A stretch of 64,000 bases of DNA from Occultella kanbiaonis (GTDB lineage: Bacteria > Actinomycetota > Actinomycetes > Actinomycetales > Beutenbergiaceae): assembly GCF_009708215.1 (NCBI RefSeq), contig NZ_CP046175.1, positions 4,960,001-5,024,000 on the forward strand. The letters are read 5' to 3'. A model generated the notes under the pieces. That model ran no database searches. It saw only the letters and a program-made list of their open reading frames with translations, and was not told the DNA's origin. Positions 1 through 9,333 of the stretch are shown here, one piece after another; the first letter of the stretch is position 1; each line of letters starts with the position of its first letter. Both the position numbers and the translations under genes were made by a program.

Positions 1-2
1 AG

Positions 3-368
3 GGCACGGACATCCCGCTCTGGGTCAAGCTCGCCGCCGCCGGTGCGATCTCGCTCGGCACGTACGCCGGTGGGTGGCGGATCATGCGGACCCTCGGCCG
101 CAAGATCATCGAGCTCGATCCCGCTCGGGGGTTCGTCGCCGAGTCGGTCGCCTCGAGCGTGCTGTACACGACGGCGTTCGTGTTCCACGCGCCGATCTCG
201 ACGACGCACACCATCACCTCAGCGATCATGGGCGTCGGCGCCACGAGGCGGGCCTCGGCGGTGCGCTGGGGCATGGCCCGCAGCATCGGGGTGGCCTGGC
301 TGCTGACCATCCCGGCCTCGGCCGCCGTGGCGGCGGTGCTCTATCTGGTGCTCAGCATCTTCGTGTGA
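3..368 (+). CDS. pit: Inorganic phosphate transporter, PiT family (C-terminal part)
   Basis: The open frame enters from the left edge and ends at a TGA, so only about 121 C-terminal residues are present. The translation contains hydrophobic helices and the PiT-like stretch FHAPISTTHTITSAIMGVG, the conserved C-terminal repeat signature of low-affinity H+ or Na+ coupled phosphate permeases of the membrane. The last helix (AVAAVLYLVLSIFV) reaches almost to the stop. It sits near a complete Pst operon, so the organism appears to have both low- and high-affinity phosphate uptake. The start and the N-terminal half lie outside the window. Family assignment is firm; substrate (phosphate rather than sulfate) is inferred from the family. 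Confidence 0.88.
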   Translation, partial: GTDIPLWVKLAAAGAISLGTYAGGWRIMRTLGRKIIELDPARGFVAESVASSVLYTTAFVFHAPISTTHTITSAIMGVGATRRASAVRWGMARSIGVAWLLTIPASAAVAAVLYLVLSIFV

Positions 369-491
369 GGCCCGGGCACCTCTACCCATTCGCCGAGTTT
401 CCGTGGCAGACCGCCGGCTCATAGACTCGCCCACGACATATCGCACCGGGCTCGTACCGGTCGACCACTACTTCTGGGGAGTCCAAGACCC

Positions 492-935
492 ATGTCCCGT
501 CGCATCGTCCGCACCACCCTCGCCCTGGTCGGCGCCGCCGGCCTCGCCGCGTCCCTGAGCGCCTGTGGCAGCCAGGTCGCCACCGTCGACGCGGGCGCCT
601 GCTCGAACGTCAGCGACCTGGAGGGCGAGCTCACCGAGATCCCCACCGTCGACTGCGGCGAGGCGCACGACGCCCAGTTCGTGCACGTCTTCGACATCGA
701 CCAGGACGGCGACTACCCCGGCGACGAGGCCATCGCGGCCGCCGCCGAGGAGGGCTGCAGGACCGGCTTCGAGTCCTTCGTCGGCATCAGCTACGACGAG
801 TCCGCGCTCGGCCTCGACTTCATCCCGCCGAACGAGAACACCTGGGACGCAGCGAACGACCGCCAGGTCATCTGCGTGGCCTACCTGCTCGACGGCACCA
901 CCACCACGGAGAGCTGGGAGGGCGCGGCCATCTGA
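492..935 (+). CDS. Septum formation family lipoprotein
   Basis: A 147-residue protein starts with a typical lipoprotein signal: arginines at 3-4, a hydrophobic stretch and a lipobox LSAC with Cys25. The mature part has paired cysteines in GDC/VDCGEAHDAQFVHVFD- and VICVAYL-type contexts, as in the actinobacterial septum formation (Septum_form) family. The protein is therefore probably anchored on the outer face of the membrane. The exact function of the family is poorly defined. The next gene is a clear paralogue, and a strong hairpin separates the two, so they are probably separate transcription units. Confidence 0.75.
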   Translation: MSRRIVRTTLALVGAAGLAASLSACGSQVATVDAGACSNVSDLEGELTEIPTVDCGEAHDAQFVHVFDIDQDGDYPGDEAIAAAAEEGCRTGFESFVGISYDESALGLDFIPPNENTWDAANDRQVICVAYLLDGTTTTESWEGAAI

Positions 936-954
936 GTCGCCCCGCCGCACCACC

Positions 955-999
955 GCGAAGGGCCGCACCTCCTCGTCACCGAGGGGTGCGGCCCTTCGC
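955..999 (+). terminator. Very strong stem-loop between the two septum-family genes
   Basis: A perfect 15-bp GC-rich stem (955-969 with 985-999) encloses a second 5-bp stem with loop TCAC. It lies 20 bp after the stop of the upstream lipoprotein gene. There is no T-run, as is usual in high-GC actinobacteria, so termination is inferred from stem strength and position. Confidence 0.65.
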
Positions 1000-1066
1000 C
1001 GTCGGACCCCGGTCCGGTCAGGTACGTTGGTGCCGCGTCGCCCACCCGAACCGAGGAGTCGATCCG

Positions 1067-1687
1067 ATGACCGCTGCCGTCCGTCGCCGTCGCGCCGTCC
1101 TGGCGATCGCCGCCGCCCTGCTGGTCGCGCCGGTCCTGGGTGCGTGCTCCGGGGATCCCGGGGACGAGGAGAGCCCGCAGACGTTCACCCAGGGTGGTGG
1201 CACGGAGGACCCCAGCACGACCGGCGACCCCAGCAGCACGGACGACCCGAGCAGCACCGAACCCGCTGCGCCGCCGTCGACCCCCGCGCCGGACACCACG
1301 ACCGCCACCGACGACGCGGGCGTGCCCGTCGCCGGCGTCGGCGACTGCATGCGCGCGAGCGACCTGTTCGCGGTCATCACCGAGGGCGACGGGCTCTCCG
1401 GCCTGCCGACGATCGACTGCGCGACCGAGCACGAGGTCCAGATCGTCGCGATCTACGAGATGACCGACGACGCCTACCCGGGCGACACCGAGATCCAGAC
1501 GGCGGCGCTGGCGGAGTGCACCACCCTGTTCGAGGGCTTCGTCGGCATCCCGGCCGCGGACTCGTCCCTGTCGGTGGCACCGATCACCCCGAGTGCGGAC
1601 ACCTGGGCCACCGGTGCCCGCACCGCCTACTGCGTGGCCGTTGCCCCCGAGCCGACGACGACCTCGTTCGAGGGCGCCGGCATCTGA
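1067..1687 (+). CDS. Septum formation family lipoprotein, second paralogue with Ser/Thr-rich linker
   Basis: A 206-residue protein. The ATG at 1067 is chosen because it follows a GAGGAG element and directly gives a lipoprotein signal (RRRR, hydrophobic core, lipobox VLGAC with Cys27). Residues about 35-85 form a low-complexity Asp/Ser/Thr/Pro linker that should span part of the cell wall. The C-terminal domain parallels the upstream protein (GDCM, IDCATEHEVQIVAIYEMTDDAYPGD, YCVAVAP), keeping its cysteines. The pair looks like a tandem duplication in which this copy gained a long spacer. Function is not established beyond the family name. The convergent pstB gene follows after 47 bp. Confidence 0.75.
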   Translation: MTAAVRRRRAVLAIAAALLVAPVLGACSGDPGDEESPQTFTQGGGTEDPSTTGDPSSTDDPSSTEPAAPPSTPAPDTTTATDDAGVPVAGVGDCMRASDLFAVITEGDGLSGLPTIDCATEHEVQIVAIYEMTDDAYPGDTEIQTAALAECTTLFEGFVGIPAADSSLSVAPITPSADTWATGARTAYCVAVAPEPTTTSFEGAGI

Positions 1688-1704
1688 CCGGCCCGCTCAA
1701 CCGA

Positions 1705-1721
1705 GCCGGCGCAGCGCCGGC
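1705..1721. terminator. Short GC hairpin between convergent genes
   Basis: A 7-bp perfect stem (GCCGGCG/CGCCGGC) with loop CAG lies between the stop codons of the convergent lipoprotein gene and pstB. It could act as a bidirectional terminator. It has no T-tract, so support is positional only. Confidence 0.35.
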
Positions 1722-1734
1722 GCAGCGGGGCGGC

Positions 1735-2514
1735 TCAGCCGAAGCGGCCGGAGATGTAGTCCTCGGTGGACTTCTCGGACGGGGTGGAGAACATCGTGGT
1801 GGTGTCGTCCATCTCGATGAGGTGTCCGGGCTTGCCGGTGCCGGCGATGTTGAAGAACCCGGTGCGGTCCGAGACCCTGGCCGCCTGCTGCATGTTGTGG
1901 GTCACGATCACGATCGTGTAGTCGTTCTTCAGCTCCGAGATCAGGTCCTCGATGGCCAGCGTCGAGATCGGGTCGAGGGCCGAGCAGGGCTCGTCCATGA
2001 GGAGCACCTGGGGCTCCACGGCGATCGCCCGGGCGATGCACAGCCGCTGCTGCTGCCCGCCGGACAGTGACGAGCCGGGCAGGTGCAGGCGGTCCTTGAC
2101 CTCGTTCCAGAGGTTCGCCCCGGTCAGGGACCGCTCGACGAGCTCCGCGGCCGCGGCCTTGCCGATCCGCCGGTTGTTGAGCCGGACGCCGGCGAGCACG
2201 TTGTCCGCGATGGACATCGTCGGGAACGGGTTCGGGCGCTGGAACACCATGCCGACCTGGCGGCGCACCTCCACCGGGTCCACGCCGGGCCCGTACAGAT
2301 CCTGGCCGTCCATGACGGCCTTGCCGGTCACGTAGGCCTTCGGGATGACCTCGTGCATCCGGTTCAGGGTGCGCAGGAACGTGGACTTGCCGCAGCCCGA
2401 GGGACCGATCAGGGCGGTGACGCTGCGTGCCTCGATCACCATGTTTACGCCCTCGACGGCGAGGAAGTCACCGTAGTAGACGTTCAGGTCGTTGACATCG
2501 ATGCGCTTAGACAC
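1735..2514 (-). CDS. pstB: Phosphate ABC transporter ATP-binding protein PstB
   Basis: This 259-residue ATPase energises high-affinity phosphate import at the cytoplasmic face. Walker A is GPSGCGKST (about 37-45), the ABC signature is LSGGQQQR, Walker B is VLLMDEP followed by CSALDP, and the H-loop is IVTHNMQQA. The PstB-specific stretch [18 protein letters not shown] is present. Length and start fit the family. It is the last gene of the pstSCAB operon, 69 bp after pstA, and lies convergent to the lipoprotein gene. Phosphate-dependent regulation is expected from the PHO box upstream of pstS. No phoU gene is seen next to it. Confidence 0.97.
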   Translation of the reverse strand: MSKRIDVNDLNVYYGDFLAVEGVNMVIEARSVTALIGPSGCGKSTFLRTLNRMHEVIPKAYVTGKAVMDGQDLYGPGVDPVEVRRQVGMVFQRPNPFPTMSIADNVLAGVRLNNRRIGKAAAAELVERSLTGANLWNEVKDRLHLPGSSLSGGQQQRLCIARAIAVEPQVLLMDEPCSALDPISTLAIEDLISELKNDYTIVIVTHNMQQAARVSDRTGFFNIAGTGKPGHLIEMDDTTTMFSTPSEKSTEDYISGRFG

Positions 2515-2583
2515 AAGCGGTCCTTCCGGAGCAGGCGGGGGGATTCATGGAGGTGTTGGCGGCGGGAACCGGAGACAGGGAGG

Positions 2584-3633
2584 TCACCGGGCTCCCTTCG
2601 GGGAGAAGTACCTGCTGACCAGGCGTGCGATGAGGTTGAGCAGCATCACGATCAGGATCAGGGTGAGGGCGCCGGCCCAGGCACGGTCCGCCGATGCGCC
2701 GCCCTGGGCGTACTGGCGGTAGACGAACACCGGGAGCGTGGCGATCCGGCCGTCGAAGGCGTCCCAGTTCACGCTGGTGGCGATGCCGACGGTGAGCAAC
2801 AGCGGGGCGGTCTCACCGATCACGCGGGCGATGGCGATCATGACGCCGGTGGTGATACCCGCGATGGCGGTACGCAGCACCACCTTGACGATGGTCAACC
2901 ACTTCGGGACGCCGAGCGCGTAGGACGCCTCGCGCAGCTCGTTCGGGACCAGCCGCAGCATCTCCTCGACGCTGCGCACCACGACCGGGGTCATCAGCAC
3001 GGCCAGGGCGACACCACCGATCACGGCGGCCTTGTACGCCGGGCCGAAGACGACCAGGAACAGGGTGAACGCGAACAGGCCGGCCACGATGGACGGGATA
3101 CCGGTCATCACGTCCACCAGCACCGTGATTCCACGGGAGAGCGGGCCGCGCCCGTACTCGACCAGGTAGATGGCAGTGAAGATGCCGAGCGGGATCGCGA
3201 TGATCGAGGCGATGCCGGTGACGTACACGGTCCCGATGATCGCGTGGAACGCGCCACCCTCGACCATCTGACCGAAGATCCCGGTCATGTCCGTGGTGAG
3301 GAACTCCCAGCTGAACCTCGTCAGCCCGTCCCCGACGACGATCCAGAGCAGGGACACCAGCGGGATGAGCGCGATGATGAAGGCGAACGTGACGAGGGTG
3401 GTGGCGAGCCGGTCCTTGGCCCAACGCTCCCCCTCGACCACGCGCGAGGTCACGGTCATCACGATCGCGAACAGGATCGCGCCGATGAAGAAGACGCCGG
3501 CGATGGTGGGCCCTTCACCGAGGAACTGGATCCCCACGGCGAGCAGCAGCGAGACGGCGAGGACCGGGATCGGTGCCCACTTCGGGAGCCTGCGGGTGGT
3601 CCGGACCGGGACCGGGGGCGTGGTGACAGTCAT
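2584..3633 (-). CDS. pstA: Phosphate ABC transporter permease PstA
   Basis: A 349-residue integral membrane permease of the Pst transporter. Two or three N-terminal hydrophobic segments precede the conserved BPD permease core with PstA features such as TVYVTGIASIIAIPLGIFTAIYLVEYG, GIPSIVAGLFAF and the EAA loop EASYALGVPKWLTIVKVVLRTA. It is somewhat longer than minimal PstA proteins because of the N-terminal membrane segments. Its ATG overlaps the pstC stop by one base (TGATG), which suggests translational coupling. It should pair with PstC in the membrane and with PstB below it. Confidence 0.96.
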   Translation of the reverse strand: MTVTTPPVPVRTTRRLPKWAPIPVLAVSLLLAVGIQFLGEGPTIAGVFFIGAILFAIVMTVTSRVVEGERWAKDRLATTLVTFAFIIALIPLVSLLWIVVGDGLTRFSWEFLTTDMTGIFGQMVEGGAFHAIIGTVYVTGIASIIAIPLGIFTAIYLVEYGRGPLSRGITVLVDVMTGIPSIVAGLFAFTLFLVVFGPAYKAAVIGGVALAVLMTPVVVRSVEEMLRLVPNELREASYALGVPKWLTIVKVVLRTAIAGITTGVMIAIARVIGETAPLLLTVGIATSVNWDAFDGRIATLPVFVYRQYAQGGASADRAWAGALTLILIVMLLNLIARLVSRYFSPKGAR

Positions 3634-4640
3634 CAGTTGGCTCCCGAGAACTCGGCGCGGCGCGCGATGATCCAGCGGGCGATGAGGTTCACGCCGAAGG
3701 TCATGACGAACAGGATCAGCCCGGACGCGATCAGGGCGTCGACGCCGAGGCCGCTGGCCTCCGGGAAGTGGCTGGCGATGTTCGCCGCGATCGACTGGTG
3801 CTGCCCGGGTTGGAGCAGGTAGAAGTTGATCAGGTACCCGGGCGAGAGGACCATCAGCACGGCCATCGTCTCACCGAGCGCCCGCCCGAGCCCGAGCATG
3901 GTCGCCGAGATGAGGCCGGAGCGCCCGAACGGCAGCACCGCCTGGCGGATCATCTCCCACCGGGTGGCGCCAAGGGCCAGGGAGGCCTCCTCGTGCAGCC
4001 GAGGGGTCTGCAGGAACACCTCGCGGACCGTCGCGGTGATGATCGGCAGGATCATGATCGCGAGCACGAGTCCGGCGGTGAGGATGTTGCGGGCCGGGGC
4101 CTGGTACCCGGTGAAGATCGTCGGGCCGACGTTCTCCTCCAGCCACGCGGTCGCGGGGTTCGTGCTGAGCCAGGTGAACAGCGGGCTGACCAGCGGCTGC
4201 AGCCATTGGATGCCCCACAGGCCGAAGATCACGGACGGGATCGCGGCGAGGAGGTCGATCAGGTAGCCGAGGCCCTGGGCGAGCCGGCGCGGCGCGTAAT
4301 GCGAGATGAACAGGCCGATGCCGATGCTCAGCGGCACCGCGACGACGAGCGCGATGACCGAGGAGATCGCCGTGCCGAACAGCAGCGGCCAGACCCAGGA
4401 CCACAGGTCCCGGCCGAGCATGAAGCCGATGTCCTCGAACTCCGAGGAGGCCGCGGTGAGTGCCGGCCACGCGCGGACGAGCAGGAAGATCGCGACCGCC
4501 GCGAGGATGATCAGGATGAAGATCCCACTGGCAGTGGAGATCCCCTGGAACACACGGTTGCCGAGCCGTCCTGGGGTCCGGCCGACCCGCACCTTCGGCG
4601 GCGCTTCGGGTTCCGAGGGGGGTGATTCGGCGACTGCCAC
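3633..4640 (-). CDS. pstC: Phosphate ABC transporter permease PstC
   Basis: A 335-residue membrane permease with about six helices. The first helix follows a cytoplasmic tail (GISTASGIFILIILAAVAIFLLVRAW). The family motifs are visible: ATRWEMIRQAVLPFGRSGLISATMLGLGRALGETMAV, the EAA loop of PstC, and AIPSVIFGLWG. It forms the heterodimeric channel with PstA. A large hairpin lies between it and pstS, and it overlaps pstA by one base at its end. These features fit an operon in which the binding protein is made in excess over the permeases. Confidence 0.96.
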   Translation of the reverse strand: MAVAESPPSEPEAPPKVRVGRTPGRLGNRVFQGISTASGIFILIILAAVAIFLLVRAWPALTAASSEFEDIGFMLGRDLWSWVWPLLFGTAISSVIALVVAVPLSIGIGLFISHYAPRRLAQGLGYLIDLLAAIPSVIFGLWGIQWLQPLVSPLFTWLSTNPATAWLEENVGPTIFTGYQAPARNILTAGLVLAIMILPIITATVREVFLQTPRLHEEASLALGATRWEMIRQAVLPFGRSGLISATMLGLGRALGETMAVLMVLSPGYLINFYLLQPGQHQSIAANIASHFPEASGLGVDALIASGLILFVMTFGVNLIARWIIARRAEFSGAN

Positions 4641-4684
4641 TGGTCCTCCGGGGCGATTTGGGGGGATGGGAGGTTACGACGTGC

Positions 4685-4731
4685 GTCAGGCGAGTCGGTG
4701 CTCAGCGTACTGAGGCACCGACCCGCCTGAC
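4685..4731 (-). terminator. pstS-pstC intercistronic stem-loop
   Basis: Between the pstS stop and the pstC start there is a long hairpin: 8 bp (GTCAGGCG/CGCCTGAC), one mismatch, another 8 bp (GTCGGTGC/GCACCGAC), then 4 bp with one bulged base and loop CGTA. No T-run follows. In this position it is more likely a partial terminator or mRNA stabiliser giving more PstS than PstCAB than a complete stop. That role is inferred from position. Confidence 0.55.
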
Positions 4732-4744
4732 CTGGTGGGCTGGA

Positions 4745-5887
4745 TCAGCCGGCGACCGTGATCTGCTCGAGGGCCGCGGTGACCTGCTCGCGCAGGTCGT
4801 CCGAGATCGGGGCAGAACCCGCGACGTCCGGCTGTGCGGCGCGGTCCTGACCCTCAGGGCTCGCCACATACGTGAGGTAGGCCGCCACGTTCGCAGCGTC
4901 CTCCTCGGTCTCGTAGACCGAGCACGCGATCGAGTAGGAGACCAGCACGATCGGGTAGGTACCGGCCTCGGTGGTGTCGCGGGCCAGATCGATCGTCAGG
5001 CGCAGGTCGGTCGCACCCTCGGCCGCCGGGGAGGCGTCGATGATGGCGGCCGCGGCCTCCGGGGAGAACGGCACGAACTCGTCGCCCACACCCACCGCGA
5101 CCGTACCGAGGTCACCCGCACGCGAGGCGTCGGCGTAGCCGATGGTGCCCTCGGCGCCGCTGACCGTGTCGATCATGCCGGAAGTCTGGGCGCCGGACTG
5201 GGTGCCCTCGATCGGCCAGGTGCCGGACGCCTCGTTGGTCCACACGTCGGGGGCGGTCGCCACGAGGTACTCGGTGAAGTTCTCGGTGGTGCCGGACTCG
5301 TCGGAGCGGTTCACCGGCACGATGGCCAGGTCGGGCAGCCCGACGTCAGGGTTCGACTCGGCAATGGCCGGGTCGTTCCAGTTCGTGATCTCACCGGCGA
5401 AGATGCCGGCGATGGTGGCCGGGGTCATGTTGATGTTCTCGGCGTCCACGCCGGGGAGGTTGTAGATGACGGCGATCGGGCTGATGTACAGGGGCAGCTC
5501 GATGACCTCGCCGCCGAAGCAGCGGTCCACGCCCGCGGCCAGCTCCTCGTCGTCCATCGCGGCGTCCGAACCGGCGAACAGCACGGTGCCGTTGAGGAAC
5601 TGCTCGCGACCGGTGCCCGAGCCCGTGGGGTCGTAGCTCACCGTGACGCCCGGGTTCGCCTCGGTGAAGCCGGCGATCCAGCCGCCCACCGCGTTCTCCT
5701 GGGAGCTCGCGCCGGAACCGGCGATGGAGCCGGAGAGGTCGCTGGTGGCGTCGCCACCGTTGTCGCCACCGGTGTCGCCGTCGGTGGACGTGTCGTCGCC
5801 GTCGCCGCCACCACAGGCAGCGAGGGTGAGCGCGAGGGCGCTGATCACAGAGATGCCCGCCAGGCGGCGGCTAGGTGCAAGCTTCAC
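4745..5887 (-). CDS. pstS: Phosphate-binding lipoprotein PstS
   Basis: The periplasmic-side phosphate receptor of the Pst system, 380 residues from the GTG at 5887. This start is preferred over the in-frame ATG 24 codons upstream because it gives a proper lipoprotein signal (KLAPSRRLAG, hydrophobic core, LAAC with Cys25). A Gly/Asp/Thr-rich linker follows. Phosphate-binding family motifs include GSGASSQENAV, YDPTGSGTGREQFLNG, FAGSDA and VNRSDESGTTENFTEYL. It is the first gene of pstSCAB and has a PHO box about 110 bp upstream of its start. A hairpin separates it from pstC. Confidence 0.96.
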   Translation of the reverse strand: MKLAPSRRLAGISVISALALTLAACGGGDGDDTSTDGDTGGDNGGDATSDLSGSIAGSGASSQENAVGGWIAGFTEANPGVTVSYDPTGSGTGREQFLNGTVLFAGSDAAMDDEELAAGVDRCFGGEVIELPLYISPIAVIYNLPGVDAENINMTPATIAGIFAGEITNWNDPAIAESNPDVGLPDLAIVPVNRSDESGTTENFTEYLVATAPDVWTNEASGTWPIEGTQSGAQTSGMIDTVSGAEGTIGYADASRAGDLGTVAVGVGDEFVPFSPEAAAAIIDASPAAEGATDLRLTIDLARDTTEAGTYPIVLVSYSIACSVYETEEDAANVAAYLTYVASPEGQDRAAQPDVAGSAPISDDLREQVTAALEQITVAG

Positions 5888-5997
5888 GTTCGAATCCCGT
5901 TTCTGTTGGCTGGGTCGGGACTGCGCACCCGGTGATATCCCACGGCGTGCCGCAGCCACGCTTGACGGTAGGGAGCGTGGGTGTATGCGCCTCCTGA

Positions 5998-6019
5998 TTC
6001 AGGTGAACAGCAGGTGAAC
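5998..6019 (-). promoter_or_regulatory. PHO box (PhoP operator) upstream of pstS
   Basis: On the minus strand two head-to-tail 11-nt units are seen: GTTCACCTGCT (6019-6009) and GTTCACCTGAA (6008-5998). The GTTCACC core repeated every 11 nt is the known actinobacterial (Streptomyces-type) PHO box bound by phosphorylated PhoP. It lies about 110 nt before the pstS GTG, with a possible -10 (CATACA) roughly 10 nt downstream of the second unit, so the box would occupy the -35 area of an activated promoter. Confidence 0.8.
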
Positions 6020-6114
6020 GAGCCACAACAATGGGCGTGACCTTCGCCACGCGTCAATGGCACGGCGCTCGACCTTGAGCCGCTGGTGGGAACAGTCGAA
6101 CCTTGGATTACTGC

Positions 6115-7095
6115 TCAGGCCTCGAGACCACGCTGGCGCTCCAGGGCGACCAGACGGGCCTTTCCCGAGGACCTCCGCGCCATATGGATCACCAGGAGCT
6201 CACCGGTACGCAGGTACGGGTCCCGGTCCGGGATGGCCTTCGAGAGCCGGTAGGGGCTGCGAGCCGAGATGCTGGTGAGGATGATCGGCAGCACCGGACG
6301 ATGGGTGGAGACCACCGTGGGCCGGTGCCGTGCGCCGAGCAGCGAACCCATGAACGAGCGCACGCCGGACCTGTTCTGCTTGGCCGCGGTCTCGGTGAGT
6401 TGTGGCGCCGTCATCAGGTCCAGGCCGCTCGCGTCCAGGTACGGCCGCACGGTGGCCACGCACCGTTCCCACGGCGAGGAGATGACCTCCTCGACCCCAT
6501 AAGCCGCGAGGATCGGCACGATCGCCGTCGCCTGCTTCGCGCCGACGGGGGTGAGCGGCCGAGACTCCTCGCCGCCCTTCCAGGAGGATCGGCTCCTGGC
6601 CCGCCCGTGCCGGGCCACGATCACCGTCCAGGTGTCCAGCAGGCCGTCCTCCCAGAGGTCGAGCAGGGCCCCGAGGGGCTCGACGTCATCGGACCGGGTG
6701 AGGAGCTTGCGGGCCGCCCTGGCCTCGACCCAGCGGGACTCGTCCACCTCATGCTTGGACGCGTCCTTGATCTTGCCGCGCGGCGCGATCGCGTGGCTTT
6801 CGTCGGAGATCTGCCTCGCCGCCCAGTACGTGCAGACCTTCACGCGGCCGTCCGTGAGCTTGTACTTCACCAACGGCAGCGGGACGCCGAGGAGCACCGA
6901 GAGACCCGTCTCCTCCTTGACCTCCCGCACGGCGCACATCGGTAGCGACTCGCCGTCGCCGTCGAGCTTGCCCTTGGGCCAGGACCAGTCGTCGTACCGC
7001 GGCCGGTGGATCAGCAGCACCTCGAGGCGCCGCCCCACCACGCGCCAGATCAACGCCCCGGCGGCCTGTACCACCGGCACAGACGAGTTGCCCAC
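6115..7095 (-). CDS. mutT1: Nudix hydrolase fused to histidine phosphatase (MutT1 type)
   Basis: A 326-residue two-domain protein. The N-terminal Nudix domain (about 7-140) carries the box with E49, R57-E58, E61-E62 and G64; the loop between the first Gly and E49 is one residue longer than the GX5E consensus. The C-terminal domain (about 156-310) is a histidine phosphatase with RHG at 162-164, SSPWER and a second catalytic His265 (THRP). This matches mycobacterial MutT1, which hydrolyses 8-oxo-dGTP and dinucleoside polyphosphates in two steps. It starts 3 bp after the ppk stop, so the two are co-transcribed. Catalytic details for this protein are inferred from the family. Confidence 0.88.
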   Translation of the reverse strand: MGNSSVPVVQAAGALIWRVVGRRLEVLLIHRPRYDDWSWPKGKLDGDGESLPMCAVREVKEETGLSVLLGVPLPLVKYKLTDGRVKVCTYWAARQISDESHAIAPRGKIKDASKHEVDESRWVEARAARKLLTRSDDVEPLGALLDLWEDGLLDTWTVIVARHGRARSRSSWKGGEESRPLTPVGAKQATAIVPILAAYGVEEVISSPWERCVATVRPYLDASGLDLMTAPQLTETAAKQNRSGVRSFMGSLLGARHRPTVVSTHRPVLPIILTSISARSPYRLSKAIPDRDPYLRTGELLVIHMARRSSGKARLVALERQRGLEA

Positions 7096-7098
7096 GCC

Positions 7099-9315
7099 TC
7101 AGCGATCCACGCTCGCGCGGCGCCGATGCGCCGCCATGAGGGACTCCTGCAGGTCCACCAGCCGGTTCCCGTCGTCGTCGAGGTAGCGCCTGGTCCACAC
7201 GTGCCGGCCGTCGCCTTCCGGAGCGAGGTGCCAGGCTGCCGTGGTGTCGGCAGCCGACCGATCGATCAGGCCGACGAGCTCGGCGACGTGGTCGGGGTCG
7301 ATCACCCGGATCAGCACCTCCACCCGCCGGTCCAGGTTGCGGTGCATGAGGTCGGCGCTGCCGATGAAGACCTCGGGATCGCCATCGCCGGCGAACGCGT
7401 AGATCCGGGAGTGCTCCAGGAAGCGCCCGAGGATCGAGCGCACCCGGATGTTCTCGCTGAGCCCGGGGATCCCCGGTTTGATCGCGCAGATCCCGCGGAC
7501 GATGACGTCCACCGGGACTCCGGCCTGGGACGCGCGGTAGAGGGCGTCGATGGTGACCTCGTCCACGACCGAGTTCATCTTGAACTTGACCCACGCCTCG
7601 CGGCCGGCCCGCTTGTTCTCGATCTCCCGGTCGATCCGTTCCACGAGCCCGTTCCGGATGGAGCGCGGGGCGACCAGGAGCCGGTGGAACCGGGACTTCG
7701 GGGCATACCCGGAGAGCTGGTTGAAAAGCCGGGTGAGGTCCTGGCCCACCTCGGAGTTGCACGTGAGCAGCCCGTGGTCCTCGTAGAGGCGAGCCGTCTT
7801 CGGGTTGTAGTTCCCGGTGCCCACGTGACAGTAGCGGCGGAGCCCGTCCGCCTCCTGGCGCACCACCAGGGAGAGCTTGCAGTGGGTCTTCAGGCCGACG
7901 ATGCCGTACACGACGTGCACGCCCGCCTGCTCGAGCTTGCGGGCCCAGGTGATGTTCGCCTGCTCGTCGAAGCGCGCCTTGATCTCCACGATGGCGAGCA
8001 CCTGCTTGCCGGCCTCGGCGGCGTCGATGAGTGCGTCGATGATCGGGGAGTCACCGGAGGTCCGGTACAGGGTCTGCTTGATCGCGAGCACGTTCGGGTC
8101 CGCCGCCGCCTGGGCGAGGAACTGCTGCACGCTCGTCGAGAACGAGTCGTAGGGGTGGTGCAGCAGGATGTCGTGGTTGCGGATCGCTGCGAAGAAGTCG
8201 GTCGGGTTCGCGCTCTCCACCTCGGCCAGGCCGCGGGCGGTGGCGGCCACGAACCGGGGGTACTTCAGCTCGGGCCGGTCGACGTCCGTGAGCACGCCGA
8301 GGCCGGTCAGGTCCAGTGGGGGCGGCAACTCGTAGACGTCCGCATCACCGATGTCCAGCTCGCGGATCAGCATCTCCCGGAGTCGGTCGGTGAACCCGGC
8401 CGCGAGCTCGAGCCGAACCGGGGGCCCGAAACGGCGCCGCAGGAGCTCCTTCTCGAGCGCCTTCAGGAGGTTCTCCGCGTCGTCCTCCTCGACCTCGAGG
8501 TCTTCGTTGCGGGTGACCCGGAAGATGTGGTGCTCCACCACCTCCATGCCCGGGAACAGGTAGTACAGGAACGACGCGATGACGTCCTCGATCGGCACGA
8601 ACGAGGCGATCTCGGTGGTGTCGGTGGCGTCCTCGGGGCGCACTGGCCGGCCGGTGGCGTCGACGGCGATGAACCGGGGCAGCAGCGGCGGCACCTTCAC
8701 CCGCGCGAAGTGCTCCTTGCCGGTGCTCGGGTTGCGCACGATCACGGCCAGGTTGAGGGAGAGCCCGGAGATGTACGGGAACGGGTGCGCCGGGTCCACG
8801 GCGAGCGGGGTGAGCACCGGGAAGATCATCTTCCGGAAGTACCGGTGCAGCCGCTCCTTCTCGGTCTCGTGGAGATCGTCGAAGTGCACCAGGGTGATGC
8901 CCTCGGCCGCGAGCGCGGGCTGCACCAGGTCCGTGAACACAGCCGCATGCCGGGCGGTCAGTTCGTGGGCCTTGACCGAGATGGCGTCGAGCACCTGGCG
9001 CGGCAGCAGCCCGGACGCGCCCGGCACCGCCATGCCGGTGGCGATACGACGCTTCAGACCGGCGACCCGGACCATGAAGAACTCATCGAGGTTGGACGCG
9101 AAGATGGACAGGAACTGGACCCGTTCGAGCAGGGGCAGTCCCTCGTCCTCGGCGAGCTCGAGCACCCGCTCGTTGAACGCGAGCCAGCTCAGCTCCCGGT
9201 CGGCGAACCGGTCCTCGGGCAGCTCGTGCGGCTCCGCGTCGTTGAACGCGTCGACGTCGAGGGTGATCGAGTTGACGCCGTCCAGACTGTCCACCTGCTC
9301 GCTCATGAGCCCCAT
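7099..9315 (-). CDS. ppk: RNA degradosome-type polyphosphate kinase 1
   Basis: A 738-residue enzyme that reversibly polymerises ATP gamma-phosphate into polyphosphate. It shows the PPK1 domain order: N-terminal helical domain ([19 protein letters not shown]), head domain, and two PLD-like catalytic domains with the autophosphorylated His in [21 protein letters not shown] and the second conserved His in [12 protein letters not shown]. The ATG at 9315 follows GGGAGGTG at good spacing. It lies between mshD and mutT1 on the same strand and close to the Pst operon, a common actinobacterial arrangement that ties phosphate uptake to storage. Confidence 0.95.
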   Translation of the reverse strand: MGLMSEQVDSLDGVNSITLDVDAFNDAEPHELPEDRFADRELSWLAFNERVLELAEDEGLPLLERVQFLSIFASNLDEFFMVRVAGLKRRIATGMAVPGASGLLPRQVLDAISVKAHELTARHAAVFTDLVQPALAAEGITLVHFDDLHETEKERLHRYFRKMIFPVLTPLAVDPAHPFPYISGLSLNLAVIVRNPSTGKEHFARVKVPPLLPRFIAVDATGRPVRPEDATDTTEIASFVPIEDVIASFLYYLFPGMEVVEHHIFRVTRNEDLEVEEDDAENLLKALEKELLRRRFGPPVRLELAAGFTDRLREMLIRELDIGDADVYELPPPLDLTGLGVLTDVDRPELKYPRFVAATARGLAEVESANPTDFFAAIRNHDILLHHPYDSFSTSVQQFLAQAAADPNVLAIKQTLYRTSGDSPIIDALIDAAEAGKQVLAIVEIKARFDEQANITWARKLEQAGVHVVYGIVGLKTHCKLSLVVRQEADGLRRYCHVGTGNYNPKTARLYEDHGLLTCNSEVGQDLTRLFNQLSGYAPKSRFHRLLVAPRSIRNGLVERIDREIENKRAGREAWVKFKMNSVVDEVTIDALYRASQAGVPVDVIVRGICAIKPGIPGLSENIRVRSILGRFLEHSRIYAFAGDGDPEVFIGSADLMHRNLDRRVEVLIRVIDPDHVAELVGLIDRSAADTTAAWHLAPEGDGRHVWTRRYLDDDGNRLVDLQESLMAAHRRRASVDR

Positions 9316-9333
9316 CGTGGCACCTCCCGGCGC

